From NCBI GenBank assembly GCA_003868215.1, contig QWDQ01000012.1:1-64000 (forward strand): a stretch of 64,000 nt of DNA, read 5' to 3'. Position numbers and translations under genes: made by a program. This DNA is from Pseudophaeomoniella oleicola. Taxonomy: Eukaryota; Ascomycota; Eurotiomycetes; Phaeomoniellales; Phaeomoniellaceae. Below the pieces are notes generated by a model, which worked only from the letters and a program-made list of their open reading frames with translations, ran no database searches and was not told the origin of the DNA. Below, one piece after another: positions 23,480 to 35,220 of the stretch; position 1 is the first letter of the stretch, and each line of letters starts with the position of its first letter.

Positions 23480-25309
23480 ATGGTTTCAAATTGGCAATCA
23501 GTGGCCACCGTCGCCCAAGAGTACCGGGATAAATCTCTGGCAGAAGTCCAGCCACCCTTACCTGATGTCCCACCAAAGCTGCCGCTGAATGTCACTGCTT
23601 TACCCAAGGAACTCCTTTCGGAAAAAGAAGTGTCCATTACGGAAACATTGCCCGAAGATTTGGTAAAGTCGCTGGCTTCCGGTAAGCTGACTTCAACTGA
23701 AGTCACATCGGCCTTCCTGAGAAGAGCTGGACTTGCTCAGAAGCTCGTCAGTACTTTCGTGGCAAGAAGACGTCTGCCTGCTGACCCGACACCAGACGAA
23801 CTGTATTACCGAGCTCCTCCCTCAGGCCGCTCTTGAACGCGCTAAGTATCTAGACGATTATCTTGCGTCCGAGAAGAAGCCAATCGGTCCACTCCATGGC
23901 CTTCCCATCAGCGTCAAGGAGCATGTTGGCATGAAGGGTCTGGGATGTAATGCCGGATTTGTCGCCTGGTGGGACAACATTGCCGAGGACGATGCCACAA
24001 TCTTGAAATTACTGTGGAACGCCGGGGCAGTCTTCCACGCTCGTACTACTCAGCCACAGATGCTCATGCATCTCGAAACATCGAACAACCTGTATGGCGA
24101 AACCGTGAACCCTTTCAACCGAACCTTGACTTGCGGAGGCAGTTCGGGAGGCGAAGGGGCTTTGATTGGCCTCAGAGGGAGTTGCCTTGGTATCGGGACC
24201 GACATTGGTGGAAGTATCCGTTCGCCCGCTGCCAACAATGGCTTATACGGACTTCGTCCAACAACATATCGCCTGCCAATGAGTGGGTTGTATTCTGCAA
24301 TGCGTGGCGCCGAGCACATCGTAGCAGTCATTGGACCAATCAGCACGTCTCTGGCGGGAGTGAAACTATTTATGAAGACGCTCATCGACCAAAAGCCATG
24401 GCAGATGGATCACGCTCTGTTGCCAATTCCTTGGTCACTCTCTGAGCAGAAACCACCAACGCCGGAGAAGAAGTTGAAAGTTGCCATCATGTGGGATGAC
24501 GGGGTTGTACGTCCACATCCACCTGTCACACGTGCTCTGAAGGAGATGGCGGATAAGCTGAAAGCTCTTCCGACCGTCGAAGTGGTAGATTGGAAGCCGT
24601 ATCAACACGATCGTGCATGGGAGATCATCTCCTCCTTGTACTTTGCCGATGGTGGCATGGCAGGTCGAACGGCAATGCTTGCTTCCGGGGAGCCTCGCCG
24701 GCCTCTCACAGATTTCATTATGATTGACAATCCAAACGTCAAGCCTCTCACGGTTGCCGATGTTTGGTCTTTGACGTCCCAACGGGAGAGTTATAGGCAA
24801 CAGTACCTCGAGCACTGGGACAAAACCGCCACTGGTAAGGACGAAGCAGGTAATCCCGTGGGCGCCGTTGATTTAATCCTCTGCCCGGCTGGACCTGGGG
24901 CCGCTCCACCACTGGATCAGTCAAAATACTGGTGTTACCTTTCACAATGGAATCTGCTGGACTATCCAGCTTTGATCTTCCCTGTGACCAAGGTTGATCA
25001 AGACAAAGACGTGGCGGAGATGGAATATAAGCCAAAGAATGAGCAGGATGTATTTAACCATGGGCTATGTAAGCACAGAACCTTCTGCTTCGCCACGTGT
25101 TTGAGAGTACTCACATGGATCTGCAGACTCTCCTGAGAAGTACGTCGACGCTCCCGTGTCACTACAACTGGTCGGGAGGAGATACGATGATGAAAAGGTA
25201 AGACAATGTATCATTGAAACCTCTAGCACGCTAACAATGGTTGCACTGCTAGGTCGTCGCGGCTCTTGATTATATCGAGAAGGAAATAGGCCTACCTTTC
25301 TCGAAATAG
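23480..25309 (+). CDS. Amidase signature enzyme (amdS/acetamidase-like)
   Basis: Four exons: 23480-23746, 23796-25068, 25127-25197 and 25253-25309; 555 residues. The Ser-cisSer-Lys triad of the amidase signature family is complete: Lys130 in ISVKEH, cis-Ser205 in CGGSSGGEGA and nucleophile Ser229 in GTDIGGSIRSP; the 24-residue Ser-Ser spacing equals that of fatty-acid amide hydrolase. It hydrolyses an amide to acid and ammonia; fungal relatives act on acetamide, other short amides or indole-acetamide. No signal peptide, so cytosolic. The first intron uses GTCAGT. The short last exons restore the family C-terminus (APVSLQLVGRRYDDEK, then ALDYIEKE). Divergent from the glutaminase gene, a neighbour also tied to nitrogen release. 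Confidence 0.93.
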
Positions 25310-27110
25310 ATATAACGTCAACGTTTCTTTCGAGCGAAATAGGTAAGGCGGTCCGGTCCGTCTATTGGCCTGGTCAACGTGAGATTGTGACTGAATGGAG
25401 AACAACGGCAATAAGCGTTGTGGTCCTGATTTGTTGAATCAGTATAGCATGTATCTCAACTGTTGGGTAGCAGTTCAATATTCTAGAATTCTCAAACACC
25501 CGTGGCCCGAGTATCTGCGTTGATAACTCACGCACTCGGCCCAATATCTGTCTCGTGGCATGATCTCGAGATGCTGTTGGTGAGAGTGAAAGTGTAAAAG
25601 TGTATGTGTTACAAACGCCAAGGGACTGCCAAGCACACAGGTCTGGGTGGCCTCGTAGTTAAAGTTCAGCACACGATGCTTGGTCGTAGTAGTGTTACAG
25701 GCCGCGCGTTGAGATGTTCTAGTAGCTTGTTGTCAATGGCAGGCATGATCAAACATCGGGCGAGTCGGTCAATACCTTTTACTCTCTTTTGTCGGACTTA
25801 ATAATTAGAAGGAGGTGGGCAGTGTTGATGGTTTGGGCATGTCTCCTTACCTTACCCACATACTACGTAGTATTATGCAGGTACCAAAGTACACAGCGGA
25901 GGCTGATATCGATACGCGAGATGCGTGGATTCGTAGGGCGAAGAAGTACATAGTAGAAGCATGAAGAATAATTGACAACGGTTGTTTTTCCATAGTATCC
26001 TGCGAGCCTATTGAATGCCCTACGTCAGACCAGGATGATTACTGGAAGGGAATATTTTGCATTCTAACCACTATTTTAGTAGCGCACGGCACTCCACGTA
26101 AGGTAGTTAACGGCGAGGACGGGTAAATCAACAGGCGATGTGTGATGATGTGTGTGTACGGAGAGACTGGGTATGCTTTTTCTCCGGCAAGAAGCCTGTC
26201 GCAACGGTCAATAGTACGGTTCGTCAGTCCTGCTCCAAGAAGAAGGGGGCGTCAACCGGATATAAGACCACGACGGAACGCGGCCGCGGCGGAAGATGCC
26301 TAACGCATTGAGTTGAGTTATGTACAGGTACAGGTACAGGTACAGTTACAGTTATAGGTACAGGTATAGATGCTCTATAAGGTACTACATACAGCTACTG
26401 ATACCGGATGACTGAACCTGTGGCAGCACCGAGAGTCGACGGTATCAATTATTCTATCCTTTATACATCCTACATACCTACATACCAAGCAAATTGATCA
26501 GTTTCAAGGAGTTAACGACAAGGGTTTGATCAAAATTGATTCCGGAGATTGTTCTTGCATGACGATCGTCAATGCCGTGCTAAACTGAATGTAGAGATGG
26601 CGCAGGTACAAAGGGACAAGTTACAGGCACAGATACTAGTAACATCAAGATACTACGTAGTACAAATACAGATACAGATACAGCGCTATGTTAGGATAGT
26701 CTTGGTAGCTTGGCCAACATTGTTCCCGCCTGCCGATGTTTCTCCTCTAATCAACGTCAAAGAAACAATATCGATTTCGGTGATGGTGATGCTTTGTTCG
26801 GCCGAAACTGAACGAACCTTGCAGATCTCCTCTTGGATTGTACGCCGAAACCAACCTTGCCTGGTGTTTCTTTACTATCGCCATAACTTAGTACTCCCGT
26901 AGTATGGATCTCGACGTTTATGTGCGCGTCCCGGCTTTAATGAGTGGGCTTCGATGGCTGTTTCTGGGCACCCGCACATGGCAGATGGCAGATGGCAGAT
27001 CCGCTTAAAGTACAAATACCGAAGCCATCGACCTTTGGAATTGGTCCAAACAAAACACAACCACACTCCTTGTTTCTAGAATTGCAGCTTCATTCGTTTA
27101 TCGCTGAGAT
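25310..27110. other. Intergenic, 1.8 kb, repeat-rich, no gene seen
   Basis: Perfect TACTACGTAGTA copies at 25861-25872 and 26651-26662. Short tandem arrays: (ACAGGT)n at about 26323-26370, ACAGAT units near 26669-26681, and three ATGGCAG units at about 26979-27000, just before the esterase promoter. No coding region supported. Confidence 0.5.
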
Positions 27111-28826
27111 ATGGTCTTCTCTACCGCCCATCTGGCCGTTGGTCAGCTTCTCCTGGGCCTTTTTATTTCTTCCCCAACAGCATCTGCCGTCTCCATCCCC
27201 AAAAGACAGGCCAGCGCTGCGCCAACCGTCCAAGTTCTCAATGGAACTTACGCCGGCGTGTACGATGCCAACTATCACCATGACGTGTTCTTGGGCATGC
27301 CTTTTGCTCAACCGCCCGTAGGAAATTTGCGATTCAATCTTCCCGCCTCCCTCGAGACCGCCTGGAACGGGACCAGAAATGCCACACAATACTCGGCTGC
27401 TTGTTACGGATATGGCGGTGGTCCAACCGGCAACGGGACGAATTACTCTGAAGATTGTCTGACAATCAATGTTGCCCGTCCGGCTGGCATCTCCTCTAAC
27501 GCAAGCCTTCCAGTATTGTTCTGGATCTACGGTGGAGCGTTTCTTTCGGGTAGTGCTTCGGACCCTACCTATAACCTATCCCACATCGTAGCGCAATCTG
27601 TCGAGATCGGATCTCCCATTATTGCCGTCAGTATCAATTACCGACTAAGCGCATGGGGCTTCTTATGGGGAACCGAAGTTGAAGCGGCCGGTGTCACGAA
27701 TCTCGCAATTCGGGACCAACGACTAGCTTTGCACTGGGTCCAAGAGAATATCGGAGCCTTTGGCGGTGATCCGTCTAAAGTCGTCATTCAAGGAGAAAGC
27801 GCTGGAGGAAACAGTGTGGGTATCCAGCTGACCGCCTATGGTGGCCGTGACGATGGACTGTTCCGTGGAGCCATCATGGAGAGCGGTATGCCAGTTCCAT
27901 ATGCTCCATACCTCAATGCCACGGGGTGGCAACCACATTACGATGCTATTGTCGCAGGCGTCAACTGTACCGGAGCAAGCGATACTCTCCAATGTTTGAG
28001 AACTGTCCCCGCGGAGGCAATCAACAGCGTCCTCTCTACCCCCGCGCTTTCGACTTACATCTATCGATCACACATTGACGGTGACATTGTCAGAGAATCG
28101 GCCACGCACCAGCTGCGCACTGGGCAATTCGTCAAGGTCCCGATTCTAACGGGCAACAACTTCGACGAAGGCACTGCCATCGGTACCATGGGAATCAACA
28201 CTGACGAGGAATTTGTGGAATACATCCACGCTCCCGGTCAACTCACAACTGGCACGAACATCTCAGCCGAGACCACGGACATCATCCAGGTCCTCTACCC
28301 TGATATCCCTGCGATCGGCATTCCGGCAACCCTTGTAGGTCGCCCAGCACCCGGCAGCCCTTACGGTCAGCAATGGAAACGTTCTGCCGCATATGGTGGT
28401 GACTTGTGTCAGCATGCACCTCGCCGCCTGACAGATCAAGCATGGGCTTCGAACAACGTGACGGTTTACAACTACCTCTGGAACGTCCTCGTCAACGGTG
28501 TACCCCCTGAAATCGGTGCAACTCATTTCGAAGAGGTCGCTTTCGTGTTCAACGACGTTGATACCACTCCATTCCAAAACGAGCCTCCCACCTACGCTCA
28601 ACTGTCAACCCTCATGACTCGCATGTGGGTCAGTTTCGCCGCCCACCTCGACCCCAACTACTCCAACTCGACCACCATGAGATGGCCCGTCTACACCTTG
28701 GACAACCCTACCAACTTCGTCTTCGATGCCAACGTCACCGGCTTGACCTACACGGCCTCTGACATCTACCGCGCAGAAGGTATCGCTTTCCTCGCCGACC
28801 ATTACGATTCGTATTTCGGAAGGTGA
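27111..28826 (+). CDS. Secreted type-B carboxylesterase/lipase
   Basis: Single-exon, 571 residues, alpha/beta hydrolase of the cholinesterase-like family. Signal peptide at residues 1-26, with a dibasic KR at 30-31 that could be a KexB cleavage site. Family marks: FLGMPFAQPPVGNLRF, EDCLTINVARP (the EDCL signature), the oxyanion-hole region WIYGGAFLSGS, and the nucleophile elbow GESAGG with Ser230. The catalytic His is probably His472 (GATHFEEV). Around ten N-x-S/T sites fit secretion. Hydrolyses an ester; natural substrate (lipid, phenolic or mycotoxin ester) not inferable. Confidence 0.92.
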   Translation: MVFSTAHLAVGQLLLGLFISSPTASAVSIPKRQASAAPTVQVLNGTYAGVYDANYHHDVFLGMPFAQPPVGNLRFNLPASLETAWNGTRNATQYSAACYGYGGGPTGNGTNYSEDCLTINVARPAGISSNASLPVLFWIYGGAFLSGSASDPTYNLSHIVAQSVEIGSPIIAVSINYRLSAWGFLWGTEVEAAGVTNLAIRDQRLALHWVQENIGAFGGDPSKVVIQGESAGGNSVGIQLTAYGGRDDGLFRGAIMESGMPVPYAPYLNATGWQPHYDAIVAGVNCTGASDTLQCLRTVPAEAINSVLSTPALSTYIYRSHIDGDIVRESATHQLRTGQFVKVPILTGNNFDEGTAIGTMGINTDEEFVEYIHAPGQLTTGTNISAETTDIIQVLYPDIPAIGIPATLVGRPAPGSPYGQQWKRSAAYGGDLCQHAPRRLTDQAWASNNVTVYNYLWNVLVNGVPPEIGATHFEEVAFVFNDVDTTPFQNEPPTYAQLSTLMTRMWVSFAAHLDPNYSNSTTMRWPVYTLDNPTNFVFDANVTGLTYTASDIYRAEGIAFLADHYDSYFGR

Positions 28827-29606
28827 TTTGGTTTCTGTGTCCCATCCATCCGTCCAGTCTGTTGTTGTATATGGGAAGGGCGGCTTACTTGAGAAACGAA
28901 GAAGGAGAGAGACCCTTCATTCACTCACTTGCTTTTATTCACTTACTTACCCTCCTCGTCTGTACATACAATTTGAAATATAAGTAGTTATTACTAGTCT
29001 GTGTGTTATTTATGAATCTTCTTCAACTCTTGATATAAACCCTGGACAATAGAATACAGACGGAGGGAGGCTGTATATACATAAAAAGTAACCTTCTAAG
29101 TCAAGTCTACATACGTACTTAAAAGAGATCAAGCAAGCATGTCAGCAAGTAGGCAAGATAGGTAGGTAGATAGATAGGCTGACTGATGGCTACAAAGCTG
29201 AAAACTACACGCGTGACAATTTGACTCTTTAACTACCTATCTATCATAGTAGCTGTAGTCAGTTAGTACGTTATACCCCTAAGGTCTTACCTATAAGCAT
29301 AGCGAAGCCCCCCTCCATAAAGGACTGAAACAATTGTTCCAGGTACCAAGTGATTAGGTTATTACTTTAGTTAAAGTCTATTAGACTATACCTATTATGT
29401 ACTAGCGTAGTATGTTACACCTCAAGATCCCTACGGATGAAAAATTTGTCTCCATAAAAATCGGATAGGCCATGTTGATATCCACCCTACCAACCCACCA
29501 TCAAAGGTGATATGACGTGTTCTTGGGCTTGTTCGATGGGGAATTGACTGCGCTATCGATATATAATTGTTAAGGGAAAAAAGAATGAGCGGTGGTCAAA
29601 AAATCC
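28827..29606. other. Intergenic
   Basis: 3' flank of the esterase. Contains a TAGG/TAGA short tandem stretch at about 29157-29178. No gene seen. Confidence 0.4.
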
Positions 29607-29737
29607 TGATCGCCGCAGGGTTCGAACCTGCGACCTTCCCCGGGATACATTTTGACCTCTCAAGACCTTTCCTGTACAGTGTAGGCATTGAAATGAAGTG
29701 TGTAAAGGGGAAATCATAACCACTAGACTAGGCGATC
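29607..29737 (-). tRNA. tRNA-Val (anticodon UAC) with 58-nt intron
   Basis: Read on the - strand, the acceptor GATCGCC (29737-29731) pairs perfectly with GGCGATC, followed by discriminator A at 29607. T-arm GCAGG-TTCGAAC-CCTGC is perfect. The anticodon stem TCCCC/GGGGA encloses the loop TTTACA-C with anticodon TAC, giving Val (codon GUA). An intron of 58 nt (29700-29643) interrupts between positions 37 and 38, the standard site for nuclear tRNA introns. Mature length 73 nt before CCA. A short A/T-rich run lies downstream on the - strand (TTTTTTGACC from 29603), fitting a Pol III terminator. Confidence 0.93.
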
Positions 29738-32153
29738 GAAAAATCTGCTTATGTGTGCATCATTCTTGGTCAGTTTGGGTCAATGTCGTATATATTAGAG
29801 TTTGAGAGGGACCGTTTTCAAAGACCTCTCACGACCTCAATATTTCCTATATATGATATCCGATGTGTTGGCTAGATACCCAAATCACTGAAATAGTCTC
29901 AGGATGACTCACGTATGATCACAAGCCATGGTGGTGGTTGACGAGGCAGATTGAGGAGGAGGGGTCATTGGGGTTGTGCTTAGGTACACACTTCATTCTT
30001 TTCAGACTTCATCCAGACCATGCAGATCGCTCAGATTTCTATATTTAGTCATTGTCATAGGTCTATGGATCTCTGATATCGAGTCTGGGTGTCCCAGGGT
30101 ATGATTACAATGGCATATTGAGAAGATATCATTTCAGATTCGGCACCACTCTATGGAAAGTTATACATCTTTCAACGTCACGATATTATATGCGAGCCTA
30201 CCTGTCTGTCTTCTGTACTACGTCTATTGTGGTTGTTCTCGATAGCGCTGCATGATATTTGGGGAACATAGAGCATGTTAAATCGAGCTCAATGTCGATA
30301 TGTTCCGGCCAAGGTGGCTACAGCCAGCGCAGATATCGGACAGTATAGCCGATATCAGAAGTACGCCCCAAGCTTGAGAAGTTTGACACATCCCATATGA
30401 TGGCACGGAGCACTATTCTACGTCTCTGAGAATCACGCAAGGCAGAACTGAACAAGAAAGATTGATTATGTTTGAGAGAAAACCTTCGTGGCAGCCAGGC
30501 CGCTCAATCTGCTCAGAGTATCCAACATTGAGCTCCACTGATCCAAGGACCTCATGGAACCGCAGTTCTATCAAGCGATATGGTGTGATAGAGCATCTTT
30601 GGACCATCTGATATGACCTAATCAGCCTTACTGTACCATCGTTTGACCCCATTCGGTCACCTTTCTGCTATTCTCTTCTACCATCTTCCCCAATGCTCAT
30701 CCATCTTTATGCTTCGATATATCGATTCCTGCTTCGATTTATCAATCCTCGCGACCAAGATGAACAGACCCGGAAGGTCTCTGTCAAGACCTTCAGCCTT
30801 CATCCTCTCCCCTACGTCTGTGATGTTGATAGGCTGGCAGTCGCTCCACGTCAATAGTACATATCTCACATCTACTTCTATATTCTCAAGTCTTCATCTC
30901 CTCACAAATCACCACACTTCATCCCACGAGGTACCACTAAAGCTATATCAATATTACCAACAAAGCCCTGCAATCACAAGCTCAAGCGCTTTCAACAAAG
31001 GACATTGTCAAAGCGATCAGTCACCAACTACCCAATCGCTTCACCGCCGGCGATCCGATCAACTGACAAAGACACTTTGTTGCCACATTCTGGTTTTAGA
31101 AACTTGACTCCAGCATCCTCTGAATCATCGACAAAGCTACAATCCATTGCATCACACCTGCACCAGGCATTGACTCAGTTTTGAAGTTCTCAAAGCAGAA
31201 TCCACAGCATTTGCTACTCAACACCCAAGGCAGCGATTGGGATTTGGTTAAATCACAGCATCGACTCCGGCGGAACCATATTCATGGTCCGGATGAATTG
31301 TCAGGGTATCTATCGTCCCCGACGGCTACAAGGCCCTACTCAGCGTCGACATGCGTTAAAGAAATCGGTAGAACAGAGTATACTTCCGTGCTCCGAGACG
31401 TCACCAGCTGGGAGGTAGTCGAGAAAGGAACCTAAAAAAAACTTTCACTAACATCTATGGCCAGCTCGGTCACTTGAAAAGATCTCGTATCTGACCCGGT
31501 AGCTGCATAAGCAGCCGTGATAGACTAATCAACTACACACATCCATCTCGAACGAAGTACATCACATAAAGCGAAAACATCCCAAGCCTGACTTTAGGAT
31601 GTAAATCTTCATGTCCGAAAACGATATCCCTATATCATCACTTGTTCACTTCATACTTATATATAAATACACACCTTATTCTCTCAAATTCGGTTCTCAT
31701 ATCTCGTTTCTATCTAATATGACATATCACAATATTGAAACCAGAACCACGCCACGCCACGATATCAAATCTGCAATACAGAGAGAGGGAGAAGGTGAAA
31801 TGGAGGAATGTGCATTTTCTGTGGCTGGATAGCTGGTACTGATGATATAGGGGCTTTTGTTTGAAAAAGGGGCCGAGGAAAGAGAGTAGCGTTTCTTTTG
31901 AGATGGGGGAGAAAAGGGGAGAGGAGACGATGTAGGCTGTGTGGCTATTATTGATTGATAGGATAAGATCATCTGATTCGGGCTGGAAGAGGCGGAAGTG
32001 GTAGTAGTGATAGGCAGGAAGCGTGTAATATATATTGTCGCGATATTGCTGTAACATAAAAGAACTTCACAAGCCATATAGAACACCGCCCATCTTCACT
32101 AGAAGCTCGATGCTGCTACTACGCTCATCCAGATTCCTGCTGGCCACGAAAAC
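29738..32153. other. Intergenic, 2.4 kb, no intact gene
   Basis: Long gene-free stretch between the tRNA and the second P450. The only coding-like part is a short in-frame stretch at about 30941-31066 (see findings), without a start codon or a clear partner exon. Other open frames are short, rich in Ser/His/Tyr and look accidental. Confidence 0.4.
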
Positions 32154-33949
32154 ATGGATCGAGGATTTGTCGACATGACGAGCGAGAGCAAAGTCATCGA
32201 TATAGCAAGAAGTGTTCTCTCGGCGATATTGAGGTTTCTTCTGGCCCACTACTTCTTAGCTGTTTGTTTGCTGGTCGTCTTTCGGGTCCTCAGGAGGCGG
32301 TATTTGTCTCCTTTGAGGAACGTACCGGGACCTGTTCTCGCGTCGTGCACCCGTTTGTGGAAGGTATGGGCCACGGCGACGGGTCATCAAGAACTTCACT
32401 TTATAGAGGTGCACAGAAAGTACGGTAGGTACATTCGTCCCTCTCAAAAACAGATATCGGGCTCTGAATGACTTCGTGCAGGGCCTGTTGTCCGAGTGGC
32501 TCCAAACGAGATATCCGTTGCGCGTCCGGCCGCGGCAAGGGAAGTACTTACAGCTGGTAAAGGGTTTTATAAGTCGGACTTCTATACAGTCTTTCCACCG
32601 GCAGATAATCCCGATATTTTCACGGAAATTCGAGAGGACGTACATGCTCGAAAGAAACGAATTGCAGCAACACCATACAGCATGAAAGTCATGCAGAAAC
32701 ACACGGAGCCGATCGAAGATACAATCAAGCTTCTCTTTACAAAACTCGATATCTACGCCGATGAACCGGGTGTCTCAATTGACCTAGGTATATGGCTGCA
32801 TTATTTTGCATTCGACGTTCTTGGCGAGGTTGCTTTCAGCAAAAGATTCGGGTTCCTGGACACGGGATCAGACGTCGAGGGAGTCATTCAGGCGGTGGAC
32901 AATGTCCAAAGATACAACGGTATCATCGCACAGGTGCCTTTCGTGGATAAGTATATCAGGAAGAACCCTATCTGGAAGTATTTGACTTCGATAAATGCAA
33001 CGGTACCACTCGTCACGCGCATAGCGTTGGAAAATATGAAAGCAAGACAAAGCGGCCAGGAGAAAGTTGAGCGTCAAGATATTCTAAACAAGTTGATGAA
33101 GGGACTAGAAGAAAATCCGGGGAAGTTCACGGAGGGAGATGTATTTGCTGTGGTCCATGGAGCAATGTAAGATGGCCGTCCGTGCTTAGCTCTTCTCTCT
33201 GTTGAAGTGTTGACCGCACTAACAGGTACTTGTATTCCTCACAGTCTGGCAGGTGCTGATTCCACTGCCTCGACAATGCAATCTTGCTTGCACAGGATAC
33301 TGAAAGATCGGCATTGCTACGTTAACGTAATGGCCGAGATCGAGCAAGCCCAATGGGATGGCAGACTATCACCAGTTGTCACATGGGACGAAGCGCAACG
33401 ATTAACCTACTTCCAGGCTGCCCTCAAAGAAGCTATGCGTCTGCGACCTGCTGTTGGCCTTGGAATGAGCCGCATCGTGCCACCCGTGGGCGCTAATATA
33501 GACGGTGTTTTTTGCCCTGGGAGCACTCTTGTCAGTGTCCACGCCTGGGTTGTGCATCGGGACCAGGAGATATTTGGTAAGGATGCTGATGCATATCGCC
33601 CAGAGCGATGGTTGGAGGATCAGGAGCGTGCCCGGGTCATGGAGAAGTATATGTTTCAGGTAAGGTCCATCTATCCTATATGAAGCGAAGGTTCTGATGT
33701 TCGGCACAACAGTTCGGCGGTGGCTCCCACATATGCATCGGCCGTAGCCTGGCTCTTTTGGAAATCAACAAGATTCTCCCTATGATGTTGCGAGACTATT
33801 CTTTCGAGCTGGTTGACCCAGAAAAAGACCTAGAATCCCATTCGCACTTCTTCGTTTCTCACAAAGGGTTGGATGTATATATCTCAAAAAGAGAACAATT
33901 CAGAGGAAGACGGAAACGCTCAGTGTTTCCCGAATGCTCGCCATCATGA
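32154..33949 (+). CDS. Cytochrome P450 monooxygenase (3 introns)
   Basis: Four exons: 32154-32424, 32482-33166, 33245-33659 and 33713-33949; 535 residues. N-terminal anchor around residues 26-42, then a proline hinge PLRNVPGP. The I-helix motif is (L)AGADST near residue 321, ExxR is EAMR within KEAMRLRPA, and PERW is present. The heme loop FGGGSHICIG has Cys465 as iron ligand and is built across the last intron. Every landmark is intact and each join keeps frame (KY-G-PVVRV, HGA-I-LAGADST, YMFQ-FGGG). Resembles benzoate/pisatin-type fungal P450s in the proximal region, but family and substrate are not assignable by eye. Its neighbours are housekeeping or intergenic, so no pathway is implied. 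Confidence 0.93.
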
Positions 33950-34580
33950 AACGTCGTAGAATTTCTCCGAAAGGACGTTCCACAATATATATGATGGAAG
34001 GAGATGAAATATGGGTGGCTTGGTGTTCACTGAATCTTATATTTGTCGCTCAACAGTACGATCAGGACATACGTATTCTTGCACGAACGGAGTAGATCGA
34101 AACCTGACATCTTGTTGATATTGTCTTCCATGTTATGTGTAGAGAGGAGCTGTACTGGCTTTAGAAGCTTTTCGCAACCATTTGTTAAAGGATTCAATAC
34201 GCTTGAAGAGCTTAAAATAGTAGACTGTAATAAGAATTATTAAAACTTTATAAATGAAACTTCAGTCACTCGCAGGTTCACTGATGAGATGTTATATGTG
34301 ACGGGAGCGGTGAGACGAATTGGTCAGAGAGAAATATTCTGCCGGATCATCGCCATCATACGTAGTAGATAACCGTTCCGTGGGAATGCAGGCAATCCGG
34401 AGTTCCACCAATTGTATCATATCCGACCAAGTGTCAATCAACCAATACCTTGAATTGGCACTTTCACTTTGTCCTGTGTCTTATCACAGGAAAGGCTGCA
34501 CTTACCCACAAAGCGCTTTACAGGAAATCGACCACTTGACAATCTAGACGAGGATTTCAATAGCTCGCCTCCGGATCAAT
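33950..34580. other. Intergenic
   Basis: Flank between the P450 and RCF1. A nine-base TACGTAGTA partial palindrome occurs near 34359. No gene. Confidence 0.4.
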
Positions 34581-35220
34581 ATGTCTCAAGACATCAAACC
34601 ACCAAGCAAAACTTCCTTGCCCTCATCTTTCGACGAAAATGAGTAAGTCTCTCTTGATTCTTCTACTGTTCGCGTTCCTTTGTCATTTAGTGTCCTGCAA
34701 TCCTTCATACGCATCTGCTCACATCTTCCATAGGAAGTTCTTTGAGGAAGGGTGGACTGCAAAGCTGGGACGTCGTATGCGCGAAGAGCCCCTAGTTCCT
34801 CTTGGATGTCTCGCCACTTGCTATGCTCTCTATGGGGCGTCGCGTGCCATGCGCCAAGGCAAGGCCTATGAGGTCAATCGGTATTTCCGGGCCCGTATCT
34901 ACGCCCAGGGATTTACACTCATCGCAGTTGTATCTGGTGCCTTCTTGTACAAGGATGAACGGATGCAGAGAAAAGAGTTGGAGAAGAAGGCTGCCGAAAT
35001 CAAAGCTCAAGAGAAGAGGGAGAGGTGGCTGAAGGAACTGGAAGCTAGAGACGTAGAAGACAAAGAATGGAGGGACCGTCATGAGGCCGTTGAAAGGAGA
35101 GCTCGTGAAGCCGTCGAAAAATTGAAGAAAGAGAGTGCTGCATCTGGAAGAGAAGCCAGGAGTGTCATTGAAGAAGTGGAGAGGCGACACGGATGGATGG
35201 ATCTATGGGGGAGGAAATAA
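34581..35220 (+). CDS. RCF1: Respiratory supercomplex factor 1 (HIG1 domain)
   Basis: Exons 34581-34642 and 34734-35220, intron 34643-34733, phase 2 (DEN-E-KFFEEGW); 182 residues. The HIG1 domain spans about 21-100, with two hydrophobic helices (PLVPLGCLATCYALYGASRAM and FTLIAVVSGAFLY, split by the conserved linker). The linker carries RARIYAQ, which matches the RxRxxxQ core of the type-1 HIG motif. A highly charged helix/coiled coil follows to the end. Rcf1 sits in the mitochondrial inner membrane and links complexes III and IV. Length matches fungal Rcf1. Confidence 0.94.

Noticed and set aside
29607-29737. tRNA-Glu or tRNA-Asp reading of the 29.6-kb tRNA
   Set aside because: With the five-pair TCCCC/GGGGA stem the loop gives anticodon TAC; a Glu or Asp anticodon would need a broken stem.
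30643-31107. 154-codon open frame on the + strand
   Set aside because: Ser/His/Tyr-rich and without family features; the only coding-like part of this region is in another frame.
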